Shown in pieces: positions 10,703 through 19,743 of a stretch of 64,000 bases of DNA. The DNA is from Ogataea parapolymorpha DL-1 (taxonomy: Eukaryota; Ascomycota; Pichiomycetes; Pichiales; Pichiaceae). The stretch lies in assembly GCF_000187245.1 (NCBI RefSeq), contig NC_027864.1, positions 682,001-746,000 of the forward strand. The letters are read 5' to 3'. The notes below the pieces were generated by a model. The model was not told the origin of the DNA. It searched no databases and saw only the letters and a program-made list of their open reading frames with translations. Both the position numbers and the translations under genes were made by a program. The stretch's first letter is position 1, and each line of letters begins with the position of its first letter.

Positions 10703-10771
10703 AACGATAAACGTACTCCTTACACCACAAAAATATAGCAAGAAGGGCCTAAATTTCTTTTATCATTTCCA

Positions 10772-12472
10772 ATGTCCAGAAGAAGGGCCAGACAGAATGG
10801 CGGCCAGGAGGAGTACCAAGTTCAGGGTCCGAGCAGTGCGTTGACGTCGTTCCTGCGGGAACAGGGTATCAGTGCGGAGGCGATCAGACAGCGGTACGAG
10901 GAAGGACTGCGGCGTCAGCAGGAGCAAGCGAGCAGTGGCGAGGAGGTGGAAAATGGCGAATCAGAGGAGTCTGACGAGGAGATTTTAGAGGGAGAGGATA
11001 TTCCGGAGGATGTGAAGCTGCTGCGGGAGCGCGCAAGGATTAAGCGTCGCCGTGCGCGCCGGGACCGCGAGCTGGACGATGACGAGGCAGACGAGGGAAA
11101 GAATTTCTGTATCGAGTGCGACCGCGAGTTTGTGATCTCTGTGTACTCGAAGCGCATGGAGAAGTACGGTCGCATTGGGTATTTGTGTCCGGAGTGCACG
11201 AGCAACGAGATCAAGCGGCAACGGTTGGCGAAACGCAACGAGATCGAGGCGCGTAAACGACGCAAGAAGGTGGCGGCGGCGCTGCTGGACAAGCAGGAGT
11301 ACAAAATCCCGTCGCTGCAGGACTGCTGCATCAATGTCATTTCCAAGAACATCGACCAAGTCGACCTTTTGGGCGACATCGGAGTGGTCAACATGAAAAA
11401 AATCAGTCGCATCTTGTCGAAGAACAGATCGCTGGATAACCGCACGATGTCGCTTTTCCTGGACAGCAGCATGCGTGAGATCGAGTTCTGGGACTGCTCG
11501 AAGATCGACAGCTCGGCACTTGACAAGATCCCGGCATATTGTCCTAATGTCGAGAGACTGGTGCTGAACATGTGCGGACGGCTGCACAAGGATAATTTGA
11601 AATATTACGGCGAGAAGTTCACCAATCTGAAGTACCTGTACTTGAATGGTGCGTTTCTGATTAATGACCAGGCGTGGCAGGACTTTTTTGACAGCCCTGT
11701 CGGTAAAAACCTCAAAGGCATCCATATCAAGAACACGCACCGGTTCTCGCCCGACTCGCTAATTTCGCTACTGGATAACTGCGGCAATAACCTCGAGGAA
11801 CTCACGCTGAGCCGATTGGACGGTCTCACGTCCAAGAATGTCTACGACTTGCTGCCTCATTACCTCCGAAAACTCAAACATCTCGAGATCTCATACCCAA
11901 ACAAGGAAGAGCTGATTGATGACGAGCTACTCATCAACCTGTTGGGTGTGAACGGCGAGACGCTCGAGTCGCTCGTGCTCGATGGATGCACTGGACTCAC
12001 GGACCAGTTTCTCATCTCGGGCGTCAAGCCGTTCTGTCCTGCGCTCACCAAGCTGTCGCTAGTGCTGCTCGACCAGATCACCGATGTTGGTGTCAAGGAG
12101 CTGTTCACCGACTGGGACATGAACGGCGGGCTCATGGAGGTGAGTCTGGCGCGTTGCATCGAGCTCGGCGATGAGTCCGTGTACGCTTTGCTAGAGCATT
12201 CGTGCCAGACTCTGGTGGAGTTGAACTTGAACTCTATAAAGAACCTCACGCGCAACTTTTTCAAGCAAATTGGCCGTCACCTGCGATTCCCGCTGCTGAC
12301 CACGCTGGATATCGGCTTTGTGCGCTCGTGTGATGACTCTGCTCTCGCGGTGTTGTCCAGAATCGCTCCAAAATTGTCGGTTCTCGAGGTCTACGGAAAT
12401 AATAGATGCACGCCAGCGGCCATCGTCAGAGACAACCTCAAAATCATTGGCCGCCAGAGCGACAGTATATAA
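10772..12472 (+). CDS. RAD7: Nucleotide excision repair protein Rad7
   Basis: Rad7, with Rad16 and Abf1, forms the global-genome repair factor NEF4 that senses lesions in non-transcribed DNA; it also acts in a Cullin-type ubiquitin ligase on Rad4. The 566-aa product matches the yeast length (565). It has a charged N terminus, a paired CxxC zinc-ribbon-like element (CIECDREF near residue 113 and CPEC near residue 139), then about a dozen leucine-rich repeats of the cysteine-containing type (NVERLVLNMCG, LESLVLDGCTGLTD). The gene converges on PRP39 with 19 bp between stop codons. Another NER gene, RAD23, lies 2 kb away. Confidence 0.93.
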   Translation: MSRRRARQNGGQEEYQVQGPSSALTSFLREQGISAEAIRQRYEEGLRRQQEQASSGEEVENGESEESDEEILEGEDIPEDVKLLRERARIKRRRARRDRELDDDEADEGKNFCIECDREFVISVYSKRMEKYGRIGYLCPECTSNEIKRQRLAKRNEIEARKRRKKVAAALLDKQEYKIPSLQDCCINVISKNIDQVDLLGDIGVVNMKKISRILSKNRSLDNRTMSLFLDSSMREIEFWDCSKIDSSALDKIPAYCPNVERLVLNMCGRLHKDNLKYYGEKFTNLKYLYLNGAFLINDQAWQDFFDSPVGKNLKGIHIKNTHRFSPDSLISLLDNCGNNLEELTLSRLDGLTSKNVYDLLPHYLRKLKHLEISYPNKEELIDDELLINLLGVNGETLESLVLDGCTGLTDQFLISGVKPFCPALTKLSLVLLDQITDVGVKELFTDWDMNGGLMEVSLARCIELGDESVYALLEHSCQTLVELNLNSIKNLTRNFFKQIGRHLRFPLLTTLDIGFVRSCDDSALAVLSRIAPKLSVLEVYGNNRCTPAAIVRDNLKIIGRQSDSI

Positions 12473-12491
12473 ACATGTCTATAGTACACAG

Positions 12492-14387
12492 TTAGTTCGG
12501 TTCATCCATTTGTAGATACTTAAGCGGCATGGTAGCACGCTCAACGTTGGTGAACCGTGGCATCTGTGCAGCGTCGCGCTGCGTCAAAATCGACGCGTCG
12601 AAATCGATAGGGTTGATCAGGCGTGGACGGTACTCTGAAACGACGCCCGGGTGGCCGTTTTCCTTGATCAGCCGCTTGTTGACCGGGTCCTCGTCGCGGT
12701 TCGCGCTCACTCTTGCCTTTAGGAAATGTTTCATGTGCGTCGAGGACTCGATGTCGGTCTCCAGAATGAGCCGGACGAGTTCGCGGTTCGGTTGCAGCTG
12801 GTCCAAAGTGCCAGTTCTGAATAGATGCTCGCGGAACTCATCGAGCAGCTGGTTGATGCACGTCGTGGGCAGCTGACCGTAATATTTGACATGATTGACG
12901 ATGTTGGCGAGGTTTCTGGTGTTTTTCTGGGCGAGCTCAAACTTGAAGAAAAACGTCCAGAACGCAACAGAGCACCGAACAAGCTCTGATTTAAAATGCG
13001 CAAATAGCACTTCGCGCGCTGCCTTGACATCTTTGCGTCGCAGCCACTGTATTCGCGCCGCCTCCACCACCAAATTCGCAGCGTTCCACATATTCAACAC
13101 CGACCGCAGCTCGCCAAAGTCTGCGTCCAGCTCGTCCGTCGTCTTTTGCGTATACACATCCAACACCCTCAACAGGTGTCGGAAAGTGTGTTCATCACCT
13201 AGTCTCCCACACAGGTACTGCACATAGCGGGCAATCGGATAAGTCTCAGTAGGATGCGCAGCGATCATGCTGATGTGTATTTGACGGGTCTTTTCGTAGT
13301 CTTCTAGTTTCTGTTCGTAGAACTTGGCATACATGTACCTTATGGCAGGCTGGTCGGCGCTGACAAAGATGTCGCAGGCTTTATTGAACAGCGACACGAT
13401 GTACTCGGTGTCCTGGTTATTGCGAATCAGATAGCGCATATACTTAAGCCAGATGGTTTCGTACGAGCAAGTGGGCACCAGTGCCCGCTCATAGAGACTT
13501 TTGATCTGCTCAAAATCGCCCTTGGACTCCTCAAAATCCAGATACTTGATCCAGCGTGCCATGTCCTCGTCAGAAACAGGCAGCAGGTCGAAGTTCTGTT
13601 TAGTGAGCTGGCTTTCGAATTCCCATCTTTCTGTGACGCGTCTGTAACAAGAGGTGAATATATCATTGAAATAGGCGTCGCTGATTTCCTTCACTTGATC
13701 CGCATCAAGATCTTCTAGGGTTTTGCTCGGATAGGTCGATTCTATGAGAGAGTGCAATTTTTCAGCTGGAATCAAGTCCTCGATAGTGAAATTTGACGTG
13801 ATCTCATATAGAGATTCGAAGTAGCGCGCGTACTGATGCAGTGGGTACTGCACCACCTCTAGGAGGATCTGAACGTATTCCAGAGCCGTGACTCCGGCAT
13901 GTTTGGACTCCCAGTCCAGATACAGATCCCAGATAGGATGGGACAAAAACTGTCGTCCGACGTGCGCGACAGCCCGTTTAAACAGGTTGCGCACCTGCGA
14001 TTCATCTTTAAGGTTGTTCGATATCACAACATTGAGGTAGTCGACCCATAGCTCGCAGGAACTAGGGAAGCTGGCGACCGCTTCTTCCAGAATGGCCACC
14101 GAACCATCAAGTCCCTCGATCGAATATTCAATGGCAACAAAACGTTTCCAAAACTCCGTCAGATACGGAAACCGCGCAAGAAGCCCTCGAAAGTCGTCAG
14201 CGAGCAGCTCGGATAGCTGGGGGTTGGTCTTAAGCGCGTTCAGCTGGGTGGCTACCAGACCCTCGACATAGGACACCAGCTCGCCCCATAACTGCGGATC
14301 CTTGTCATTCTCAGCCAGAGCGTGTCTCAAGGCTGCCCATTGGGGGAAATTGGCAAGCAGGTCGTCAGTATCTTGAGACAAGTCCAT
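12492..14387 (-). CDS. PRP39: U1 snRNP component Prp39
   Basis: Prp39 is a HAT-repeat scaffold of the yeast U1 snRNP; with Prp42 it helps engage the 5' splice site with the pre-mRNA. The protein is 631 aa, like the S. cerevisiae one (629). HAT helices are visible throughout, with characteristic W/Y/F spacing (FWKRFVAIEYSIEG, WIKYLDFEESKGDFEQIKSL, FWTFFFKFELAQKN). The C-terminal PRLINPIDFD tail is typical of the family. It is divergent from RAD23 across a 94-bp gap, so the two probably share a promoter. The homologous Prp42 is less likely given overall resemblance, but the two families are related. Confidence 0.88.
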   Translation of the reverse strand: MDLSQDTDDLLANFPQWAALRHALAENDKDPQLWGELVSYVEGLVATQLNALKTNPQLSELLADDFRGLLARFPYLTEFWKRFVAIEYSIEGLDGSVAILEEAVASFPSSCELWVDYLNVVISNNLKDESQVRNLFKRAVAHVGRQFLSHPIWDLYLDWESKHAGVTALEYVQILLEVVQYPLHQYARYFESLYEITSNFTIEDLIPAEKLHSLIESTYPSKTLEDLDADQVKEISDAYFNDIFTSCYRRVTERWEFESQLTKQNFDLLPVSDEDMARWIKYLDFEESKGDFEQIKSLYERALVPTCSYETIWLKYMRYLIRNNQDTEYIVSLFNKACDIFVSADQPAIRYMYAKFYEQKLEDYEKTRQIHISMIAAHPTETYPIARYVQYLCGRLGDEHTFRHLLRVLDVYTQKTTDELDADFGELRSVLNMWNAANLVVEAARIQWLRRKDVKAAREVLFAHFKSELVRCSVAFWTFFFKFELAQKNTRNLANIVNHVKYYGQLPTTCINQLLDEFREHLFRTGTLDQLQPNRELVRLILETDIESSTHMKHFLKARVSANRDEDPVNKRLIKENGHPGVVSEYRPRLINPIDFDASILTQRDAAQMPRFTNVERATMPLKYLQMDEPN

Positions 14388-14481
14388 TTGTTTGTGTAAA
14401 GGTTAAAAAAATTTGCTATGGTGTAACGGTGGAATTTTTTTTATTTGTACTAAATCAAGTGTAAGTGTTGTTGACTTGAGA

Positions 14482-15534
14482 ATGCAAGTGATTTTCAAAG
14501 ATTTCAAGAAGGAGAAGATCCCGTTGGAGGTGGAGCTGAGTGACTCGGTGCTGTCTGCCAAGGAAAAGCTTGCGTCTTTGAAAGAGTGCGAAGCGTCACA
14601 GGTGAAGTTTGTGTACTCGGGCAAAGTGCTTCAGGATGACAAGACGTTTGAGAACTTCAAGATCAAGGAAAACGACCAGGTGATATTTATGATTTCGAAA
14701 CCTAAGAAGGCGGCCGCGGCTCCAGAGCCTGCTGCGAAAGAGCAGGCCAGCCCTGCTGGAGCAGCAGCCCCGGTGGCGGAACCAGCGCAGCCAGCGCAGG
14801 AGGGCTCCTCTGCGACGCCCGCTGCGTTCGATGCCTCCACGTTTGCATCCGGAAGCGTCAGGGAGACAGCAATCCAGAACATCATGGCAATGGGCTTCGA
14901 AAGACCTCAGGTGGAGCAGGCCCTCACGGCAGCTTTCAACAACCCAGATAGAGCAGTGGAATATTTACTTTCGGGTATTCCCCAGCGGACGGCCGAGCCA
15001 CCGGCCGCGGCGCAGAGCGGAGAGCCACAGACAGAGGACCAGCCCGCTGCGGAAGACACTAACGCCAGCCCTAACCCAGACAACCTGTTTGAGGCAGCTG
15101 CCGCGGCAGGATCCCAAGGACAGGACGCCGACCAGCAGCAGGAGGGCGACTTTATGGGCTCATTGCGAGAGATTTTGCAACAGCAGCCAGAGATGGCCGA
15201 AGCCGTGCTGCAGCAGCTTGCGGCCTCTAACCCGCAACTTGCCGAAATTGTGCAGTCAAATCCTGAGGCCTTTATGAGATACATAACTGACGGAGACCAG
15301 AACGCCCTGGCCCAGGCTTTGGGGGTTCCTCCAGAATATATGGAAGGTGTCGAGGGAGAGGGAGAGCTGCCTGAAGGGGCTACCAGAATTCAGATTACGC
15401 AGGAAGAAAACGAGGCCATCAACAGACTTTGCGAGCTGGGCTTTGAAAGAGATCTTGTCATCCAGGTGTACTTTGCTTGCGACAAAAATGAGGAGATGAC
15501 GGCCAATTTGCTTTTCAGCGACCACGCTGAATGA
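14482..15534 (+). CDS. RAD23: UBL-UBA proteasome shuttle and NER factor Rad23
   Basis: Rad23 stabilises Rad4 during nucleotide excision repair and delivers ubiquitinated proteins to the proteasome. The start is the ATG at 14482 ([17 protein letters not shown]), which begins the ubiquitin-like domain directly; the frame stays open upstream to 14413 but that stretch lies in the promoter. Domains in order: UBL (residues 1-75), Ala/Pro/Gln linker, UBA1 (about 120-165, [12 protein letters not shown]), XPC/Rad4-binding domain (about 223-270, [11 protein letters not shown]), and UBA2 (about 308-350, [18 protein letters not shown]). Length is 350 aa against 398 in S. cerevisiae. Confidence 0.96.
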   Translation: MQVIFKDFKKEKIPLEVELSDSVLSAKEKLASLKECEASQVKFVYSGKVLQDDKTFENFKIKENDQVIFMISKPKKAAAAPEPAAKEQASPAGAAAPVAEPAQPAQEGSSATPAAFDASTFASGSVRETAIQNIMAMGFERPQVEQALTAAFNNPDRAVEYLLSGIPQRTAEPPAAAQSGEPQTEDQPAAEDTNASPNPDNLFEAAAAAGSQGQDADQQQEGDFMGSLREILQQQPEMAEAVLQQLAASNPQLAEIVQSNPEAFMRYITDGDQNALAQALGVPPEYMEGVEGEGELPEGATRIQITQEENEAINRLCELGFERDLVIQVYFACDKNEEMTANLLFSDHAE

Positions 15535-15587
15535 TACATGTAATACGAAGTGGATATGTGGAATGCAGACAGATTGTATTAGGCGAA

Positions 15588-16310
15588 CTACAATTCCAGT
15601 TGGTCGAACGTAGAGATTTTGGCCGCAGGCGCAGACTCCACTGGAGCATTGCCCGGTCTGACGACGATGTAGCTTTGCATGCCTGCCTCCAAAGCAGCGG
15701 CCACTTCTTTTGGGTTATCGCTTAGGAAGAGACACTCTTCGGGGCTCGAATTAATTTTTTCCGCAATCTTGGAGTAGCTACTGGTCTGGATTTTTGGGCC
15801 CGCGTTGTTAGTGTCAAAATAACCAGAAACCAGCTCATTGAGGTCCTTGCCAGGCGCAGACTCCGGCTCGTTAATGCTACGTACGTACTGCAGCAACAGC
15901 TTCTGTGCCTGAACCGATCCGGATGAGTAAATGTACACTTTTTTGTCCTTATGTGTGCTCCACGTGTACATGGCCTGTATAGCATCCTGATACAATGGTG
16001 CTTTTATGGTTCCTTCGTGGTAGCCCTTGGCCCAGATAAGGCCCTGAAGTTCCTTTAGCACAGAGTCTTTCACGTCGTTGTCCACCAGGGCCTTGATGTG
16101 GGTGTGCAGCAAGTCTCTGGTTGCGGTCTTATCCTGGGGAAATTTGAGCAGGATGGTCTTGATCGGGTCGGAAGAATCTTCCAGCAGCGGATACTGGTAT
16201 TGGTCTAGCAGGGCAGGTAATTGTCGCAAAAAGTACGGAAAAAGCACATCCTTGACGAATGAGATGGGGCAAATTGTGCCCTCTATGTCTAGAATAATGT
16301 TTGACACCAT
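15588..16310 (-). CDS. UTR4: Enolase-phosphatase E1, methionine salvage
   Basis: This HAD-superfamily enzyme enolises and dephosphorylates 2,3-diketo-5-methylthiopentyl-1-phosphate in the methionine salvage pathway, recycling methylthioadenosine from polyamine synthesis. At 240 aa it matches the family. HAD motif I is LDIEGTICP at the N terminus (Asp8 as nucleophile and the DxE variation of this family), motif II is the YSSGSVQAQ region, and motif III/IV is FLSDNPKEV. It converges with RAD23 over a 53-bp gap and is divergent from the Cys4-module gene over 107 bp. Confidence 0.93.
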   Translation of the reverse strand: MVSNIILDIEGTICPISFVKDVLFPYFLRQLPALLDQYQYPLLEDSSDPIKTILLKFPQDKTATRDLLHTHIKALVDNDVKDSVLKELQGLIWAKGYHEGTIKAPLYQDAIQAMYTWSTHKDKKVYIYSSGSVQAQKLLLQYVRSINEPESAPGKDLNELVSGYFDTNNAGPKIQTSSYSKIAEKINSSPEECLFLSDNPKEVAAALEAGMQSYIVVRPGNAPVESAPAAKISTFDQLEL

Positions 16311-16417
16311 TGGCGAAAAATAATTTTTTTTAATTTTATTATTCTTAAGGACAGGTTTTCATAACCATCGTTCAATCCGGGGAAGATTTTTGGCAAAGAA
16401 CGACTTTTTAAAGGTAC

Positions 16418-17632
16418 ATGGACCCTCTACATGCGGCCGTGGTTGCGGAGGCAGCTGCGCGGGCCATCAAAAACTACGAGGACAGCGATGGGGTATGGCC
16501 AGAAAACCCTGGCGCACAAGGCCGTCACAATGGCGTAGGCAGCGCGCACAGCACCAAAGATGAGTCGCAGGAGAAATTTGTGCTTGATCCGGCCTTACAG
16601 CTCGAACTGGAGAAGTACGGTAAGCAGGAGGCACACGATGCGCACGAACTCGAGCATAAGAAGCAGGACGGACAGTTATTTGCAACTAGCATTTGTACGC
16701 GGTGCAAGAAGGAGTTTGCGCAGATGCCCGACAAACATTATCGGCTGTGTTCGCACTGTCGCGAGCTGCAACGGCAGCGGTCGCGCAGATGGCAGATGAG
16801 AACCAAGGAGAAGCAGGGTGTGTGCAGACGGTGTGGCGTGGAGATCCCGCCTGAGCACGCGCAGTTCGTTCTGTGCGAGAACTGTAGAATGTCGCTGCGG
16901 TCAAGAAAGGCGAGCCGAGCCGCGCTGGGCAAGTGTGTCCACTGCTCGGGGCCGAACGACTCGATCGACGCGAAGTTTAAAGTGTGCTCGCGGTGTCGAC
17001 AGAACGACAAGATCCGCCGCTCGAACCTGGAAAAAATCGGGGCGTGCAACAGATGCGCAAAGCGGCTCAAGGAGTCCGACAGAGACCACAAGGTGTGCGA
17101 GAAGTGCCGCACGAAGAAAAAGCGCGGCCTCAGCGTCCCGTCGCCGCCTAATAAACGCGTCGCTCTGGCCGCAGAGCATCACAACGGGTCCAAGCATAGC
17201 GTACAACAGGCGTCGGCAGAGGCTGTGGCAGCAGCAGTGCTCAATGGACAGCAGTCTGGCCATGACCAGGACATCATGTTGCCCGATAACTTCCATAATT
17301 TGCCCCATATCCACCATTCGCAACTGAACCAGCAGCTGAACCAGCAGCTGCACCAGCAGCTGTCACAACTCGGGCAGGACCACTCTTCCTCCAACACAGA
17401 CGAGGAGGAGGCCGAGAACTCGTCTAATGACGAAGACGTAGGCGGATCGCTCACGATCCCAAATCCAGATCGGATCTGTCTCAAGTGCGGCAATCATATC
17501 CATATAGACGACCTCAGCTTCAACCCGGCGGCCAACATCTGTTCGAAATGTCTCGAGAACGACGACGACCCAGAAACCACTGCCAACCTTTTCATGAACC
17601 CCGAGGGCGATGTCATTGGCAAAAATGCGTAG
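16418..17632 (+). CDS. Protein with five Cys4 (CxxC-CxxC) modules, putative DNA-binding regulator
   Basis: No confident named family. The 404-aa protein has four evenly spaced modules of the form CxxC-x13/14-CxxC: C93/C96/C111/C114, C136/C139/C153/C156, C173/C176/C190/C193 and C210/C213/C227/C230. A fifth, more distant one is at C354/C357/C375/C378. The modules are separated by strongly basic segments such as RQRSRRWQMRTKEKQG and end with a TKKKRG nuclear-localisation-like stretch. Between modules four and five lies a Gln/His-rich tract (QLNQQLNQQLHQQL). This is what a zinc-dependent nucleic-acid-binding regulator would look like. The Wor3-type fungal DNA-binding family is the best guess, held weakly. 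Confidence 0.55.
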   Translation: MDPLHAAVVAEAAARAIKNYEDSDGVWPENPGAQGRHNGVGSAHSTKDESQEKFVLDPALQLELEKYGKQEAHDAHELEHKKQDGQLFATSICTRCKKEFAQMPDKHYRLCSHCRELQRQRSRRWQMRTKEKQGVCRRCGVEIPPEHAQFVLCENCRMSLRSRKASRAALGKCVHCSGPNDSIDAKFKVCSRCRQNDKIRRSNLEKIGACNRCAKRLKESDRDHKVCEKCRTKKKRGLSVPSPPNKRVALAAEHHNGSKHSVQQASAEAVAAAVLNGQQSGHDQDIMLPDNFHNLPHIHHSQLNQQLNQQLHQQLSQLGQDHSSSNTDEEEAENSSNDEDVGGSLTIPNPDRICLKCGNHIHIDDLSFNPAANICSKCLENDDDPETTANLFMNPEGDVIGKNA

Positions 17633-17897
17633 TCGATATTACCGGTGCACGGGTGTTTATGAGCCGCTGTTGCGCGATAGGCTATGCTGCCCGCTAGAAA
17701 GATTATCTACCGTTTCTCCGTATAGACTGTGGGTGTTGCGCGGTCACACGCACGGCTAGCCGCCATATGTATAAGTACAGGCCAGGGCACAAGAAAGACG
17801 TATTTGTAATACCAGGTTGCGCGTGGCACGACCAAACAGAACACAGATTCAAATCGATGACTTGACACCAAATAAGTGTCTCGGGATTCGGTACAAG

Positions 17898-18467
17898 ATG
17901 AAGAGCTCCAGTTCTACAGGCAGGACCAAACGAAGTCATAAGAAACAGTATTTTTTAGAGCAGAAAGACGCCTGGGCACATGATCCTTATCAGCGTTTTT
18001 TCGCGCAAAGATTAGGCGAGCCTCTGCCGCCTGGCTGGCGAATTTCTGTAGATAACAAAAATACAAGATTCCGTCATGAATACCTGCCACTCACGACCCA
18101 GCGGTCCATGCACCACACATCAACTGCTCCACGAGCCGGCAGCCAAAATATCTATACCACCCCGGAAAAGTCGCCGTTGTCCAGTGGCTCCCAACGGTCG
18201 GTGCAGATGTCCGTAAGCACGGCCAGTTCTGATCGCTCCTGCTATCCATCCCCCAACGACTCAGCAATAGACACGGACGACTTGCCGAGACCTATCCCTA
18301 TAAGCTCTCTTGTCAAACCTGAACCGCCTCTTGATCTTGCAGAGATCAATCAATCCCACGTCAAGTACGTCGGCTATTCAGGCACCAATTTTGAATTATT
18401 GAGCCGAGCGAGAAAAAAAAGGAAAGAATCCAAACTTAGAATCGATACTAGGGCAACGGTCTCGTGA
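17898..18467 (+). CDS. Hypothetical 189-aa basic, Ser-rich protein
   Basis: I do not recognise this gene. The frame is open further upstream but only from a TTG codon, so the ATG at 17898 (MKSSSSTGRTKRSHKK) is taken as start. It has a basic N terminus, a DAWAHDPYQRFFAQRLGEPLP segment (a phrase such as LPPGW recalls the first half of a WW domain, but the second Trp is absent), a Ser/Thr/Pro-rich middle with possible CDK/MAPK sites (TPEKSP, SPNDS), and a basic end (RARKKRKESK) that could be a nuclear localisation signal. A 32-codon upstream ATG frame (17767-17865) precedes it. It converges with the CFEM gene over 7 bp. Confidence 0.6.
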   Translation: MKSSSSTGRTKRSHKKQYFLEQKDAWAHDPYQRFFAQRLGEPLPPGWRISVDNKNTRFRHEYLPLTTQRSMHHTSTAPRAGSQNIYTTPEKSPLSSGSQRSVQMSVSTASSDRSCYPSPNDSAIDTDDLPRPIPISSLVKPEPPLDLAEINQSHVKYVGYSGTNFELLSRARKKRKESKLRIDTRATVS

Positions 18468-18474
18468 GAAATCA

Positions 18475-19521
18475 TCAGTTGGGCGTCCTGAAAATGTTGG
18501 ACGAAAACCGGATTTTTTTGCCAGCAAGACCGTTGTTATCGTGTGCCGCAGGTTTGGACTTGGCCCGCATTTTTTTAGACTTGCTTTTTTTAGACTTCGC
18601 CAGCTTTTTGACTACCCCTTTCTTTAAGGCGTCTGCAACCGTTGTCTCCTCATATTCGTCCTCATCGTCATCTTCACCCAAATTGCTGCTATCAATAGCA
18701 AGTGCGTCATCTAGCTGCCGGATCATGTCTTCCATATCCAGGTTGCCTGTTGCAAAGTGTGGTTGCTGCTGCTTTCCGTAACGCGAGTCAAACAGTTGCT
18801 GTTGGGTTGCAAACTGGAGGTGCAGCGTGGGTTCTTCTTTTGCGAGATTTCGAACGTTCGATTCGGGCAGTGACTCATATGAAGGTGTGGAGATTTTGGA
18901 AGCTAGAGGCGCAATTAGCGAGTCTCCCAGATGCTGCTCCATTGCTACTTTAGCCTCTGACTCCACGTACTGCTTCCGCATATACGAGAATTGATGCCGC
19001 ATCTTCTCATACTCCTGCTCTAAAGTTGCCAGCTCCTTGCTGTCTGAGTCACGAGCTTTCTCTTCGTCTTTGAAGAAATCTCCCGTCGAAACCATTTTCG
19101 GCAGTTTCTTGCCTTCAACGGCGTTTTTGCTGCGATTGGCGTCAACCACAGTTGTACCGTTGATGATGACGCCGGAATTGGGGTTTTTGGCGTCCCAGAT
19201 CCAGTACGCATGGCTCGACGCCGATGGTGGCTCGCGGTCTCTCAGATGGATATTGTAGAGCGGGTTGGTGGCCAAGGCGGGAATTCTCTCGATGCACGTG
19301 CCCAGATAGTGGTCTCTGGCAGGCAGGTAGTTGCCAAAGGGGCATTTGTCTATCAGACATCTGAGGATATGGGCTCTCGAGGCACACAGACAGCTGAAGT
19401 CTAGGTGGCTTTTGGCACAGAGGTGTGCCTGGTCGTTGACACAGGCCAGCGTGCATGCGGGAGGCATGGCCACGGTCATGGCTGCCAACGCTATCAATGA
19501 AAGAACACTGGCGATATACAT
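18475..19521 (-). CDS. Secreted CFEM-domain protein with basic C terminus
   Basis: The 348-aa product begins with a hydrophobic signal peptide (residues 1 to about 18). An eight-cysteine CFEM domain follows immediately: C23, C27, C35, C44, C46, C55, C60 and C76, including the diagnostic CxC pair. Asp41, just before the fourth Cys, is in the region where haem-binding CFEM proteins carry their axial Asp ligand. Family knowledge: CFEM proteins are fungal surface or secreted proteins, some of which take haem from host or medium. The rest is hydrophilic, with a Lys-rich segment (VVKKLAKSKKSKSKKMRAKS, about 305-325) and no C-terminal hydrophobic tail, so no GPI anchor. It is divergent from an AIM14-like reductase gene. 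Confidence 0.82.
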   Translation of the reverse strand: MYIASVLSLIALAAMTVAMPPACTLACVNDQAHLCAKSHLDFSCLCASRAHILRCLIDKCPFGNYLPARDHYLGTCIERIPALATNPLYNIHLRDREPPSASSHAYWIWDAKNPNSGVIINGTTVVDANRSKNAVEGKKLPKMVSTGDFFKDEEKARDSDSKELATLEQEYEKMRHQFSYMRKQYVESEAKVAMEQHLGDSLIAPLASKISTPSYESLPESNVRNLAKEEPTLHLQFATQQQLFDSRYGKQQQPHFATGNLDMEDMIRQLDDALAIDSSNLGEDDDEDEYEETTVADALKKGVVKKLAKSKKSKSKKMRAKSKPAAHDNNGLAGKKIRFSSNIFRTPN

Positions 19522-19552
19522 TGAAAGGTAAATAAGGGATTTATGACAAGGA

Positions 19553-19561
19553 TTTTTTATA
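19553..19561 (-). promoter_or_regulatory. TATA box of the CFEM gene
   Basis: On the minus strand TATAAAAAA ends 31 nt before the ATG at 19521. Confidence 0.55.
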
Positions 19562-19584
19562 GCGCTGAGGAAGTGGGCCGAATG

Positions 19585-19594
19585 CTTATATAAG
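19585..19594. promoter_or_regulatory. Palindromic TATA element between CFEM and AIM14
   Basis: CTTATATAAG is its own reverse complement and so can be read in both directions. It lies 63 bp from the CFEM start and about 150 bp from the AIM14 start. A CCAAT box is at 19683-19687. Confidence 0.5.
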
Positions 19595-19743
19595 CTGGCT
19601 TAACAAAATAAATCCACCTTTTTATAGTCTGCTGTCATCCATTCACGTAGCGGCAAACAGGTCGCTTACGTCGCCAACTCATCCAATCATCTTCGGGCAG
19701 TAACCAGCCTCACTAGAAGAAAATAAAGCCTCTTCTCTCGTTG

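Noticed and set aside
14413..14481. Upstream in-frame extension of RAD23 with a GTAAGT at 14461
   Set aside because: There is no matching branch point, and the UBL starts exactly at the ATG at 14482.
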